DNA from: Durio zibethinus
Taxonomy: Eukaryota > Streptophyta > Magnoliopsida > Malvales > Malvaceae
Direction: 5' to 3'
Assembly: GCF_002303985.1 (NCBI RefSeq)
Contig: NW_019167882.1
Span: 7,719,683-7,783,682, forward strand
DNA length: 64,000 bases
The stretch's first letter is position 1, and every line of letters starts with the position of its first letter. The translations under genes were made by a program, and so were the position numbers. Below the pieces are notes generated by a model. The model worked only from the letters and a program-made list of their open reading frames with translations. It did no database searches and had not been told where the DNA came from. Below are positions 35,352-47,016 of the stretch, one piece after another.

Positions 35352-38300
35352 TGCAAACATCAAATTTTATTCGAAACATTTTTGCATGGTTGAACAAAGC
35401 CCATTTGAAGTCCAAAAAAAGGTCCCTTCAAGAGTCCATAAAATGCATCAATATTTAAGGCAAATGATGGATGAAAATTAAAGAATAAATAAAACGGGTC
35501 AACCTTCAAAGTCAACTCTAGTCAAAATTATACAAAACTCAATCAAAATGAATGGAACCAAGGTTGATCCTCAAAATTTGTAACCTAAATTGAATCAATG
35601 TGGTTTTAAATTAAATTTGGTGTTTTTTAAAATACTAAAATTTTTATTGTACTAAGAAAAATGTGAAATTACTAAAATATCCCTATAAAGGTATTTTGAT
35701 AATTTGATTTTTTTGAACTTGGATTTTTATGAAATTTTTTAGATCTTAATTTCATAATATTTCATGATTTTTTGTGTATTTGAAATCACAACCGTAGCTT
35801 AAAAAATGTAAAATTATCAAAATACCTAGGTATTTTTATAATTTATCCTTCTAGAGCTCAAATTTTCATGAAACTTTTTAGATCTTAATTTTATAATATT
35901 TCATAATTTTTAGTGCATTTGAAATCATAGTAGTACCTTAAGAAATATGAAATTACTCAAACACCCTTGTAGTGATATTTTCGTAATTTGACCTTTTCGA
36001 GCACAGATTTTCTTGAAACTTTTCAGATTTTAATTTTATAATATTTCATTATTTTTGGTATTTTAAAATTCTAAAAATGAGCATCAAAACATTGATTTAT
36101 AAGAAAATGCCATAAATATCAAAAACTTTGTATTAGGGTAAAATGATCTTTTCATATGTTTAGAGGAAATAAAAATCCAACATTTGCAGTGAATAATGTG
36201 GATCATTAGATCTTTTATTGATCTTGATCTAATGGTCAAAGGTGGTTCCTTGAAAGGATTAAAAAGGTAAGCTTTTGACCTTAGGATGAAATCTCATCTA
36301 AAGGTCTAGATTCATCAAAAATTAGATTTTTTTTTAAGAGCTACTATTAAAGGGGGTTAGGGGTCCGGTCAAAAGTGAAGAGAAGAAAGGCTGAAAAACT
36401 AGAAAGGTGGGAAAAGAAAAGCCAAACACGTAAAACAGGGAGGGAGGAAAGCTACTAAAAAAAAAGAGGAAGCCCAATAGAGAAAAAGAAGTAGAATTAG
36501 AAAAAGAAAAAGAAAAAAAAAAGGGTTGCTAAAAGAAAGGAGCTCCTAAAAAATACTGGAGGGGAAGCTACCGAAGGAAAAAAGAAGGGGAAGCTGCTAA
36601 AAGGAAAATGGATAAAGCTACCAAAAGAGAAAGGGATGAAGCAAGCAAAGGTAGAAAGGGTTTCAAGCTGGTTTTCTTTGTTATTCCATGTGGCATGATT
36701 TCAATTTTTTTTTTTTTTGTTTTTGAGCTGCTGTAGTGTTTTCATTTATTTAACTCAGTGTTGACTGAATTGGCTTCCTTTTCTTTACACGCCATTTGCA
36801 TTTTCAACTTGACATCATGGAAGTTATGGTCAACACATTTCCAAGTTGATTTATTTGATGTTATGTTGTATTGGTTCATTGATCTTTAGATACTCATTGA
36901 ATCTACTGGTTCTTATGGCGTGATGAATACTCATAGGAAGTTAGAAATTTTTTTTTCTATTTTGGTTTTTTGTTTGTTAATAGTACTGTTTCACCTAGCT
37001 CAAAGTCATGTCTTATTCTTCTTTTGGATTGTTTACAACTTTACAAAGGTTTAACAAGATGTTGAAATTTTTACAATAAGGCTTATTTCCATGTATGTTT
37101 TATATCATCATTCATATTTCTCTAATTTTGTTTTAAATATGATTATAATTTAAATCTTATGCATTTCCTTTCATGCTAGTTTAGTTAAATTTTCATGTTC
37201 ACTTTAAATTTACTTAATTTAGTTTTTGCACCTTAATATATTTTAAATGAAAATTTGTTCTTCATTTATAAAATAATGTTATGAATGAAATTATCCAAGG
37301 ATCATATTTTAGAGAAATCTGAGTAGTGATTTCTCTAAAATGTCGAGGTGAGGATATTTTTCTAAAAATACTACCAAAGTAATGGAGTATTTGGGAAAAT
37401 ATTCAATACAAAAAAGTTTCATTTGTCTAGTTTTCTAAAATTTTGATAGATGTTAGTAATAGTTTGTAATGACTTTTTTAATAATAAAATTGATATAATT
37501 AAAGTTTAAAAATTAGAACAAAAAAATATATAATTAATTAAGTAAGAAAAGACAAAGTGAATAAAAATTTTTAAGGATGAGATTTTAAGGAAGTCCGAGT
37601 AGAGATTCCTAAAAATCCTTAGGTGAGAAAAATTTTCTAAAATATCGCCAAAATATCAGGGTATTTAGGTAAATTTTCAATAAAAATTTTATTTTCTTTG
37701 TTGTTTCAATTTTTAGTGATAATTGAAAACAAGTAAAGAGAATTAAAACATAATTAATATATGTTTTTCATATGCATATTCTACTTGATTATTTATAGTA
37801 AATGCAAATGAAAATTCCAATGATAAGACTTCAAGAAGTTCGAGTAGTGATTTTTGAGAATTTTTTAGGTGAGAAAAGTTTTCTAAAAATTATCAATTTA
37901 TTAGAATATTGAAAAGTTTCTTTCCAATACAAAAAAAATTCATTTGATCATTATTGTTAATTTGAGTAGTTTTTTTTTATGAAAATATACTTTTGGAAAT
38001 AAATTTGTTTATAGATAATGATTTATTACATGATTTTAATGTAAAAAAATCTCCGATGATGGGACTTTGGAAAATCTGAGTACTAATTTCCCAGAAATCC
38101 TTAGGTGAGAAAAAGTCTTCTTAAAATTGTCAAAGTATTGGAATATTTAGAGGTTCTTTTCAACACAAAACAAATTTATTTTATGATTATTTTCTATAAT
38201 TCAAACAATATTTCTTTATAAATAAGAGTGTTTTTAAGAAACAAATATATTTGTGGATAATTATACTATTACATGATTTTAAATAATAAATAAATAAAAA

Positions 38301-39007
38301 ATCTCTGAGGATGGGATTCTAAAAAAGTCTGAGTAGTAATTCTTTAAGAATCTTTAGGTAAGAAAATCTATCTAAAATGCCACCAATGTATTGGAGCATA
38401 TAGAATAATTTTTTATAAAGATTTATTGTTCTTTTATAAATGACATAGAAATGAGTTTTTTAAAAAATGCTATTTGTTTTTAAAATTATAGATATTATAT
38501 TTTAGTGAAATAAATACAAACCACCAAGGACAAGATTTTTGAAAATTTTAAGTAGTGATTCTTAAAAATTCCTTAGGTGAGATGGTTCCTTTTAATATTT
38601 CTAGAATATTGAAATAATTTTAGGAATTTTTCAATATAAAGTTCTTATTTATTTTTCAAGCTCACTAAAAATAAAAAATATGTTTTTTAAAGAAAAATAA
38701 GGAAATTAATTTTTTAAATACCAAAATTAAAACCATTTTAGTCATAATTAAATGATAACACAAAATTAATTGGTACCATTTTAAATGGGCATCATAGGGG
38801 TGCTAATCCTTCTTCACACATAACTGACTCCTGAACCAACATGATTTTTTCATAGACAAAAAATTATATTTTTAATAAATTTTAATTTTTACTAAAAGGA
38901 TAAGTTTTAATAGGTGGCCAATCACACCTAGCCAAAAAAAGATTGGTGGCGACTTTATTTTTTTTGTTTTTCAAATTCGTCTAGTATTTCCTAAAATCGT
39001 TATGACA
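35352..39007 (+). repeat. Element B, 3' LTR
   Basis: Starts TGCAAACATCAAATTTTATT, ends GTTATGACA, and aligns with 19449-22999 throughout. It is about 100 bp longer because of small indels. The PBS-like motif is TGGCGACTTT here (near 38947). The ~250-bp modules occupy about 37295-38640. Confidence 0.88.
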
Positions 39008-39012
39008 TCATT
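39008..39012. repeat. Target-site duplication of element B, right copy
   Basis: TCATT, versus CCATG on the left. The following GCTCTCTTTCTTTC continues element A's linker. Confidence 0.55.
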
Positions 39013-39820
39013 GCTCTCTTTCTTTCTATTGTAGTGACTTTAAATCCTAATCCAAACCTTTCCCTATTTTCAAATAATCTAGGTGGCTCCTTGACTCCTT
39101 GCAAATTCCTTCCAAGTCTGTATCCAACTCGTCATCTTTTTACCCAGTGTTTGTTTAACAACCATCTCGATGGTATTTGATAAGTGTGGAGTGCACAACT
39201 TCGATCCCTCCACTACATAAGTTGCATTAATAAATTCAAAAGAGCTAAAAGAGCTAAAAGAGCACTCCAATACCTCATTTGTAGCTTTCACATATGGTGT
39301 GGTTATAGGCTTGGTCACCAACAAGTCTTTTTCTCTAGAAACACTAATCAGTTGATCTTTAACTATAAACTTTACTTTTTGATGCAGAGATGATAGGATA
39401 GCTCCTACCATATGAATCTATAGTTGTCCCAATAGGCAGCTATAAGATGGCGAAATGTCCATGACTTGGAATTTTATAGAGAAAGGGCATGGCCCTATTT
39501 GCATTAGTATTTTAACGTCCCTTAACACTTCCCATCAAGATTCGTCAAAAGCCCTCACTACCATATAGCTGGTCTTCATATGTGATACATCAATGGGTAA
39601 TTTTATTAGGGTAATCATAGGTATGACATTGATTGAAGAGCCATTGTCAATAAAAACTTTAGCTATGATATGGCCTTTGCACATAGTAATGATATGAAAG
39701 GGTTTTGGCACTGCCCTTCCCTTTGGTAAGATTTCATCATCATTGAAAGTTATGAAATTCAGATCCATAATACTCTCTACAATATGGTCAACATTCTCAA
39801 TAGAGATATTACGGTCCATA
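39013..39820 (-). pseudogene. Element A aspartic protease, broken
   Basis: At 39819-39535 the minus strand reads FHIITMCKGHIIAKVFIDNG, continuing SSINVIPMITLIKLPIDVSH. The active-site DNGSS box is intact, unlike in element B. After a TGA near 39538 comes MLRDVKILVQIGPCPF-like sequence and then MVGAILSSLHQKVKFIVKDQ (39411-39079). The 39013-39078 part starts the linker that B interrupted. The gene is dead because of stops but its catalytic box survives. Confidence 0.82.
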
Positions 39821-39829
39821 TGTGCTTAA

Positions 39830-41226
39830 TTCAACACTCTTAGTAAGGTATTTCAATGCAGTTCAAAATTCAACAATAGTGACAACAAAGAAATTCGAAC
39901 AGGCACTTTGTTCAACTGCTTTACTATGCTATATTCACTGTTTTTCATCAACTTTAAGAACTCACATGCTTCTTTTTTAGTGACAGGTTCCTTACATTGT
40001 GCATTTTTAGCCGTTACAAAATAAGTCGTGTCTCATTCTCCCAATATATCTTTTTTGCTCTTTTGAGCCTTCTTTATCATTTCAGGAGTATAACATCTCT
40101 CACTCCTCGTCATTCCACCTACCCTAGTTATATTTGCACTACTGGTGGCATTTGGGTCATTTGCAACCTGACAGTCATTTGATTCTTATGCCATGACATT
40201 ATAATCATACTTTCACGACTCTACCTTATTACTTTGATAAGGGAATGGGCTAGGGATTCGAATTGTTATAGGTTTTAAGGGAAAAGGAATGGGCTATTAT
40301 TTCACTGAGCTTGTTTTTAGGTTACAGAAGATAGTTATTGGTTTAGGCATAAACTTGGGGAACATACTTTTTGAAGATCTTCTTCATGTTTCATTCATCA
40401 AAGTTTGCCCTTGCACCTCACCTGGTTTTTCATTAGAATAAATCATCACCAACTTAAGCATAAACTTAAAGGGCATACTCCTTGAAAACCCTTTTTTTTT
40501 GTTGTATTCACTATGTTTTGATCATCCTCTTCATAAAACTCTACCAAGGTCGAATCCATCATTGTTTGTAGCACTTGGCAAAACACACCACAATTCTGAA
40601 TTGAGTGTCCAACCATATTCATGTGATAGATACATGCTTGAGTTGGATTAAAGTCTCCTTGATAAATCACTTGTTTTGAGGGAATTAGGTGAAGCATGTC
40701 GACCTTGACCAAAATTTGAAACACTTGACCCATTGAGATTTTAACTTCATCAACACTTTTTTTAACATGCCTTACCACACTGCCCTCTATTGTATTGATC
40801 ATTGGCCCATAGTGGTTTGGCAAAGGATTTTCATTAACATTTGATTTCCCACTGGTGTCAAAATTTATATATCCTTGTTTTGATCAAGTATTACACTCTA
40901 TACTTAAGAGCTATGCAATTTTTAACTTAATGGCCAGTAACCCCATCATGACAATCACACTGAGCATTTGGATCATACAATCTAAGGTATGGAGGCTTCA
41001 ATGGTTTTATGGGGTAAGGTGCAATGAGATGGTTTGCTATCAATTGAGTGAACAAATTAGTGCAAGACATGGGAATGGGATCAAGGGGAGTTTTCTCTTA
41101 AGTGGCCTTTAGACCTCTAAGATTGCTTATTGAACTATTTGACTGGACAATAGGTTAGGCTACGGGTGTAAGAGCATAAGTAGGCATGCCAAGGCAAAAG
41201 CTTTATGGGATTCTAGGTGGTGGTAC
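39830..41226 (-). pseudogene. Element A gag, C-terminal part
   Basis: The minus strand at 40823-40446 reads MPNHYGPMINTIEGSVVRHV, then STLVEFYEEDD; the zinc-knuckle-like motif is ACIYHMNMVGHSIQNC followed by GVF. Cys-x2-His-x4-GHx4-C geometry is kept better than in B. Between 39830 and 40440 is a linker toward protease. At 41226 gag is interrupted by the hAT-like element; it resumes at 43789. Confidence 0.8.
41219..41226. repeat. 8-bp target-site duplication of the hAT-like element, left copy
   Basis: GGTGGTAC; right copy GGTGAGAC at 43781-43788. Two of eight bases differ. Confidence 0.65.
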
Positions 41227-43780
41227 TAGGGGTGTAATCAAGCTGAATCAAGATGATATAGTGAAAAGCTCAAACTCGAGCTCGAGCTTAACTCCTAACT
41301 CACCACTTGATACTCGGCTTAAACTTGATCAAGTTTCATTTTCCTAGTTCAAGCTTGATTCGTGATCCAAATTGAGCTACTCAAGTTCACTCGATTGGCT
41401 CAATTAATATATAAAAATAAGCTCGATTCTTGTACTCGACAAAAGCTCGATTATTTGTACTCGAGCTCAAACTCGAACTTGAGCTCGAGATCGAGATCTT
41501 TTACAACTATTTTTAAACAAACTTAATACATATTATATTTTCAAGATAATAACAATAATAATAGTAACAACAACAATAACAACAACAATAATAATAATAA
41601 TAATAACTTACACAATAACTGAATTTTATATCCCTGAGTTCTCTAAAAATGTATTCCTCCACCTATGTATGATTTAGAATATTTTTATTAAATAGATCGA
41701 ATGTGATAAACAGTAAAATGTAAAATAAAAAGAAACCTGAATATTATGATTTGATCAGGCTTTCACTTTCCTAAACTTGCATAAAAGTCCAAGAGAACGT
41801 CCCTGAGATCAAAGAAATTACATTAGGTATACAAACTATATACATCACTAGACCCAAAAGTTATAACACCATAGACGTAAATGATTACCGGTAGAATAAC
41901 ATATCACATAACTTTCTTACTAAAACCAACTCAATCACTACCACTTGACATTTCAAAAAATAAGAGAGGAAAAGGATATTAAAATTAAATTTCAGCAAAA
42001 AGCACTTGTCCTTCGATTTTTTTTTTTGCCAATGCTTGTCCCTTGTTCAGTCAAATAACTTTATGATTGAAGCTCACCTCATGATACCTTCATCCTCCTT
42101 GTTAGACACTCATTTGAATAAAGAATCTATCATCTCAACCTTAGGTGACTACATACGCACGGATGCCCTATAACGGGAAATCAAAGGCCATTACCTGGAG
42201 CTGACCACCTACAAATTAAACATAATTAAAAAAATCCCAAAATTTGAAGCAGAGACTGCCAAATCACATATCTATAACTATTATTAAAAATTGCATGTAA
42301 TTGATGAAAACTCAAGAAACCCAACAATAAAGAATGGGATAATCCCTACAACAGCAATTGATGGGGAAATCAGTTGCCCAGGAAAGCCATGTGACACATC
42401 CATGCCAAAGATGATAGTCAGAACCTTTGAAATAATAAGGATTAAAGGTGTTTCTTCAATAGCTAATATCGAATTCAAACCTCCAAGCTGTGAGCAGATT
42501 GTAATAGACATGTTAGCTGGTTTAATACTAAATATTAGAACTGCAATAAGAGAAATTGGTTAAAGTAAAAAAAAAAATTTTAAAAAAGAGCATATTTGAT
42601 AAGAACAGACCTTTGCATTGATCTTGAGAAGCAAATTTGTAAAGTGCTAATCATTGACCCTAGTTAGAGCTATACATTAAGTGACTATGCCAAACTCAGC
42701 AAGATTCTTTCACTTCCATGGACCTTAAAAGATTCAATAAACATTATATTTAAAGAAAAGACTTCAAGAAAGACATGCAAGGCTAATGTATAAACAGATG
42801 AGATTGTGCACACCATAAAGATCATAATTTTTCCTATCAGATGGTAGGCAAAAAAGGAACTATGGAGCTCTAGGAAGTTTAGATTAGATCTTCTCAAACA
42901 TCTTCTCCACTCTAACCACAAGAGGGGCACATCTATTCTAATTCGTCTCTTGAAACACATTAAATGGAGGATCTATACGCTAAAGCAGAGACATGGAAAT
43001 CAGCTCCTTTCACCTTCCTGTTTCGAATCACTAGTTTATTAATATGAATAATGGGTAGTCTTTCTAAGCTAGATCACCTTATTCCCATCAACTTCTTGGC
43101 CACACCAAGGTCGACGGCATTGATAACTTTCCTTTACCACTTTTTTTTGTCAAAATTTATTTTGGCATGGTTTTTACTTAAGATAGTTACAGAACTATAG
43201 GACAAATAAAGGAATTGGATCATGCTCAAAGACTTTATCATCATTATATTTTTGTACAAAATTACATGGATGACTACATAATCAAACACAATAAAGAATC
43301 ATGGCTACAACTGTAAAGTTCACTTGTTATGAAAAAACCTTTTGTTGTTATGCAGAAAGGTAGCAACCTACTTGGATTTGTCTTTGGATTTTCCAACTTT
43401 GATTTGTCTTGGATTTGAGTTGGCTTTGGTCTAGCTTTGAAATCTTGGAAGAGAGTGGGAGGAAAAGGCGTAGTAAAGGTTTTTTGGTGATATGAGAAAA
43501 ACAAAGAGAAAGAGAGAAAGAAAAGAAGGAAAGAAGAAAATAAAATTTTAAGGTATTTTAGGTTAAGGGTAAAATAGTAATTTTATAAATAAAATAATAA
43601 AAAAGTTTGATTAGGCTTACGAGTTATTCGAGTCAGGTACTAATATGCTCAAACTCGACTCGTTCGATAAATCAAGCTATTCAAGTTTGAGCTCAGCTCG
43701 ATAATTATTGAATCAAATTTAAGTTTTAATCGAATTGAATCTGAGTACCTTACGAGTACTAATGTATCATTTACACCTTA
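41227..43780. mobile_element. hAT-like non-autonomous DNA element carrying an ARGONAUTE fragment
   Basis: The insertion is 2554 bp within element A's gag. The ends are imperfect inverted repeats: TAGGGGTGTAATCA on the left, and TAAGGTGTAAATGA as the complement of the right end. They are flanked by an 8-bp duplication, GGTGGTAC (41219-41226) and GGTGAGAC (43781-43788), with two mismatches. The empty site is seen in element B as the complement of about 27620-27650. An 8-bp duplication with a TAGGGGTGTAA-type end fits the hAT superfamily. Subterminal zones (41265-41500 and 43610-43745) are packed with GAGCTCGA and AGCTCGAT motifs, as expected for transposase binding. No transposase is present. 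The interior contains an intron-bearing AGO fragment, an AAC/AAT microsatellite (41550-41610) and unassigned sequence. Confidence 0.8.
41737..42979 (-). pseudogene. Captured AGO4-clade ARGONAUTE fragment, five exons with introns
   Basis: Minus strand, exon order: 42979-42814, 42723-42611, 42487-42350, 42208-42079, 41802-41737, each bounded by AG/GT. The protein, stops ignored, contains IDPPFNV, VVRVEKMFEKI, SKLP, RKNYDLYG; then KNLAEFGIVT, TNLLLKINAK; then LGGLNSILAIE, SKVLTIIFGMDVSHGFPGQ, PSIA; then VVSSR, WPLISRYRASVR, KVEMIDSL; then VLLDFYASLGK, KPDQIIIFR. This matches the Mid/PIWI region of plant AGO4/6/9-type Argonautes. AGO4-clade proteins bind 24-nt siRNAs and guide RNA-directed DNA methylation in the nucleus. 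The first PIWI catalytic Asp (GMDVSHG) is present; the second (in the next exon) is not. About ten in-frame stops and one frameshift near 42120 kill it. Retained introns show DNA-level capture. Confidence 0.9.
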
Positions 43781-43788
43781 GGTGAGAC

Positions 43789-45075
43789 GGTTGATATGGA
43801 TATGAACTTTGGGAAATCTTATGTATGGTAGGGTAATAAAGTGGGTAGGTTGGGTAGGGGAGATATAGGATAAAATTTCTAGGTGGTTGATTCCTATAAG
43901 CCACAATATACGCCTCTCCATCTTTCTTTTTATGTATTATTACTTTCTTGGAACTTGAGGCATCACCTGTCTCGATCTTACAACTTTTGATCACACTTTC
44001 TATCATTTCACTAAAAATTATTATATCTGTAAAATTTTTTGTTGCATTGTCAACAAGTTTGTCATAGTACGGTGCCTTGAGAGTATTAATGAAAAGCAGT
44101 ATTGTCTCTTTTTTAGTCAAATACGATTGTACTTAAGCAGTAAGATCCCTCCATCTATAGGCATATTCCTTAAAAGTTTCATTGGCTTTCTTTTTCATAT
44201 TTTGTAGTGACAATCTATTAGGAGCCATGTCTAATACATGTTTGTATTGGCCAAGAAAAGCTTTAGCAAGGTCCTTCCAAAAATGTATGTGACTCCTATC
44301 CAATTGGACATACCACCTAGCTACAGACCTAGTGAAGTTGTCCTAAAAACAGTGGATTAGAAACTTATCATTGTTGATGTGACCTGTAATCTTACAACAT
44401 AACATGGTGAGATAGGCCGATGGGCATTTAGTTTCATCATATTACTTAAAATCAAAAGTTTTAAACTTCAGTGAAATTACTAGATCTGGGACCAAACTAA
44501 GGTCATTCACATCAATAATGCCAAAGATGTCTCTTCTTTCAATGGCTTTTAATCTCTTTTCTCACAAATCATACTTGTGTTGAATTTTTTTTCTCTCCTG
44601 ACTCAGACATACCCCTTAATTTCTCTTACTAATCGGGATCATCCAAATTAGGAATAAAAATTAAATCAACTGGATTACATTTTAGATTATGCTCGAATTG
44701 CCCTTGATTCAATTGTTGATTAACCAGTAAGTTCATGTTTGAGAATGGATAAGGTTGTCCAGCTATATGCCATAGATACATTAGTTGAGGAGCTTGAGCC
44801 TGGGGTGGTATATTCCCCGGTGGGCAAAATGGCTCTTTTCTAGCATTGTTATTTTCTCAAGGTTGATTTTCCTCTCTTGTAGTAAAGCTTTAGCAACACC
44901 TTTCCCTTTGGCCATGCCTCCCATTAACTCTCTCAGCTCTATCATTTGTCTTCACATATCTTCTTGCATTTCAACCATCTGTTCTTGCATATCTTCCTAA
45001 GCTTTTTCCATTCTCTCTATCATGGTTACCTGCTCGTTTTCCATAATTCTAACTTGTAATTGTGTATTGTACGGG
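43789..45075 (-). pseudogene. Element A gag, N-terminal part
   Basis: At 45075-44790 the minus strand reads RIMENEQVTMIERMEKA, DMQEQMVEMQEDM and LRELMGGMAKGKGVAKALLQ, a helical N-terminus. The capsid-type domain near 44540-44230 matches B (FDFKYYDETKCPSAYLTM-like, then NDKFLIHCF). At 44120-43767 it reads KETILLFINTLKAPYYDKLV, IIIFSEMIESVIKSCKIETG and SSKKVIIHKKKDGEAYIVAY, ending in a proline/tyrosine-rich linker where the hAT-like element entered. Stops are frequent. Confidence 0.8.
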
Positions 45076-45377
45076 TGGTGAGTAGACCAGTTTCAAACTT
45101 TCAATGGCTGAGCTATCCTTAAACCTTTTATTACCACAATTTGAAAAATTAGGATGCCATATTATTTTTATGAAAGCAAAATAATTTTTATTTTAATTCA
45201 AAAATCATCATTTTAATGAGGTAAAATATTGAGAAAAAATATGCAAAATTTATGCATCAATGCATTGAAAGGTATTTACTCCAAGATATATCTCAAACAT
45301 AAGAACTTTTTATTGATTTTGATAACTTTTTTATTACAGAGAGTCTATCATTTTAGCATTATAGCCATAGAAACATT

Positions 45378-47016
45378 TAATTTGCTTATAGTGATCATTG
45401 GTTTCAACTAAAAAGTTCAACAAACATTGCTTATAACTTCCAGTTGGATTGATTTCCTATATTAAAGCTTCCACTCTTTCGACCATCTCCCTTGCTTTCT
45501 TTACTACTGTGCTAATTTGACTAACCAGATGCTCTATGTATTGTTGTTTTCCTAAACTTTTCGCCTTCCATTTCATACGAGCATCCATTTTAAGATCGCA
45601 AATGTATCTCTAATATGTTTTTTATTTTGCCATTTTTTGATGATTGTGGAAATATGGCCTTTGTGGTTTTGCAATTGCTATTCCATCTCTTGAATTACTT
45701 GATAAAGTGATCCTTTCTCCTTTTGCATTTCATGGTGTTTTCTTTTTTCATCTTTAATCTGTGCCTTTAATTTATCATTCTTTTTTTGACATTCTATAAA
45801 CTTGTTGAAGTTGTTAAGCATAAACCTTCCCACTCTTGTTGTTTTCGAGAAATCTTGATGGTTTTTTTTCTTATTTTCCTTGGCTTTGTCCTTCAAATGT
45901 TGCAACTCTTCTTGAAGCTCAATTATTTCCTTTTGCTACCTAATACCAAATTTAGTGCTTTTCCCCTTTTTTAATTGGTTTTCTTTTTCTTGTTTTCATG
46001 ATGCAAATCCTTTAAATCATTTTAAGCCACATCCTGATCTTACTTTTTAAGTCTATTTTTTTGAGTTTCCACTTCATATTTTAGTTGTCCCATCTTTTCT
46101 TGGAGTATCAAATTTTCCTTTCCCAATTTCTCTTTTTCTGCTTCAAGTTTTTGCTTGACAATGGTTCTTTTGCCCATAGGTTCACTTGTTGGAATAAGAA
46201 ATCATCTGGAAGGAGCACAATATCTCTAAAACACTTTGTCTTCCAAATCAAGTAATCGAGGGTGACTTTTTCAAGAATAGGTCCTAATCTTAGCCTTCGA
46301 GTCTTTTTCCATACTTGAACTGACAACTCCACTATTCTTGATGACCCTACTTCTCCATAAGCAAATTCTACTAGGGTAAGTCCATGCGTGCTGGGACAAA
46401 CTGTTTCGCACCAAATTGCGTTAACACCATTAGTGGAGCGTAACTTACCACTCTCCACGATTCCAAAATCAGTACCCATGGGTCATTTCCACCCTGATAT
46501 AACATTAGCCATCCATTTGACCTGATCACTAGTAAGCCTTCGAAAAAATGCTACCCACTTTTTTTTGGATCTCAATGTTGGCCATTGACTCTTTTAAAAT
46601 TATTTGACTAGGGTTTTATTTCGAAGATACAGCTTGACAAAAGCATTTTTTTTGCATCTGAAATGGCTTTTTATCTAGACAAACAGTAACTGTGCATTCC
46701 CTGTGAAACATCTTTCATTTCAATGATAAAAGTTCAATGATTTGATAGTCCTAGCTATGATGGCAGGAATAGGATTAATCGTCTGACTTTTGATTTGTTC
46801 TAATAGATCAACTACTACTAATTCAATATATCCTAAAGTTTTTGGAAAGATCACCATACCATAAATTATTAAGGCGAACGCTGCCAGGCCTTGATCATCT
46901 TCTAAGCGTCCAAATATGAAATCATGAAAGAAATGCCAAGGTAAGTCGACACCTTTACCTTTATCTTTAGTCAAAGCATCCATGGCCTCTTCCTTCATTC
47001 CCATTAATTTAGCTGT
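45378..47016 (-). pseudogene. Element A ORF1, truncated at its N-terminus
   Basis: Homologous to B's ORF1. From 47016: KLMGMKEEAMDALTKDKGKG, LPWHFFHDFIFGRLEDDQGL and TLGYIELVVVDLLEQIK; then (46479-46108) FGIVESGKLRSTNGVNAIW, TVCPSTHGLTLVEFAYGEV and TRRLRLGPILEKVTLDYLIW; then the coiled-coil part (45905-45678) LKDKAKENKKKNHQDF and MLNNFNKFIECQKKNDKLKA. It ends near 45380. The first ~150 residues present in B are missing because the copia fusion lies at 47013-47019. The open frame 46720-47109 runs through that junction, so its first ~30 codons come from the copia LTR. Confidence 0.75.

Larger units (their letters stand above)
19449..39007 (+). mobile_element. Element B: complete Tat/Ogre-type Ty3/gypsy retrotransposon relic
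   Basis: A 19.6-kb element on the plus strand with two direct LTRs (19449-22999 and 35352-39007), a tRNA-Arg PBS (23003-23018), ORF1, gag, protease, RT, two RNase H domains, integrase, 3' tandem repeats, PPT and a diverged 5-bp target-site duplication. The size, very long LTRs, tRNA-Arg primer, extra ORF1 before gag and dual RNase H are the marks of the Tat/Ogre lineage. All frames are broken by stops. In the first ~150 bp of the LTRs I count by eye roughly one difference per seven bases, so the insertion is old. It sits inside element A in opposite orientation, and the two elements are close relatives. Confidence 0.9.
10054..47016 (-). mobile_element. Element A: Ty3/gypsy, Tat/Ogre-type, interrupted and 5'-truncated
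   Basis: Reading on the minus strand, A retains part of ORF1 (47016-45378), gag (45070-43781 and 41226-39830), protease (39820-39079), a linker, RT, two RNase H domains, integrase, 3' tandem repeats, PPT and the 3' LTR (13748-10054). Two later insertions split it: element B at 19449-39007, within the protease-RT linker, and a hAT-like element at 41227-43780, within gag. The 5' LTR, PBS and N-terminal part of ORF1 are missing. A ends at a fusion with a copia LTR at 47013-47019. Gene order, dual RNase H and ORF1 upstream of gag match the Tat lineage. All reading frames carry stops. Confidence 0.85.

Noticed and set aside
42291..42563. 90-codon open frame on the plus strand
   Set aside because: It is antisense to an exon of the captured ARGONAUTE fragment, whose minus-strand reading is clearly the meaningful one.
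43075..43130. Short minus-strand string KVINAVDLGVAKKLMGIR followed by a stop, upstream of the ARGONAUTE exons
   Set aside because: It could be another captured exon, but it does not fit ARGONAUTE sequence and is too short to assign.
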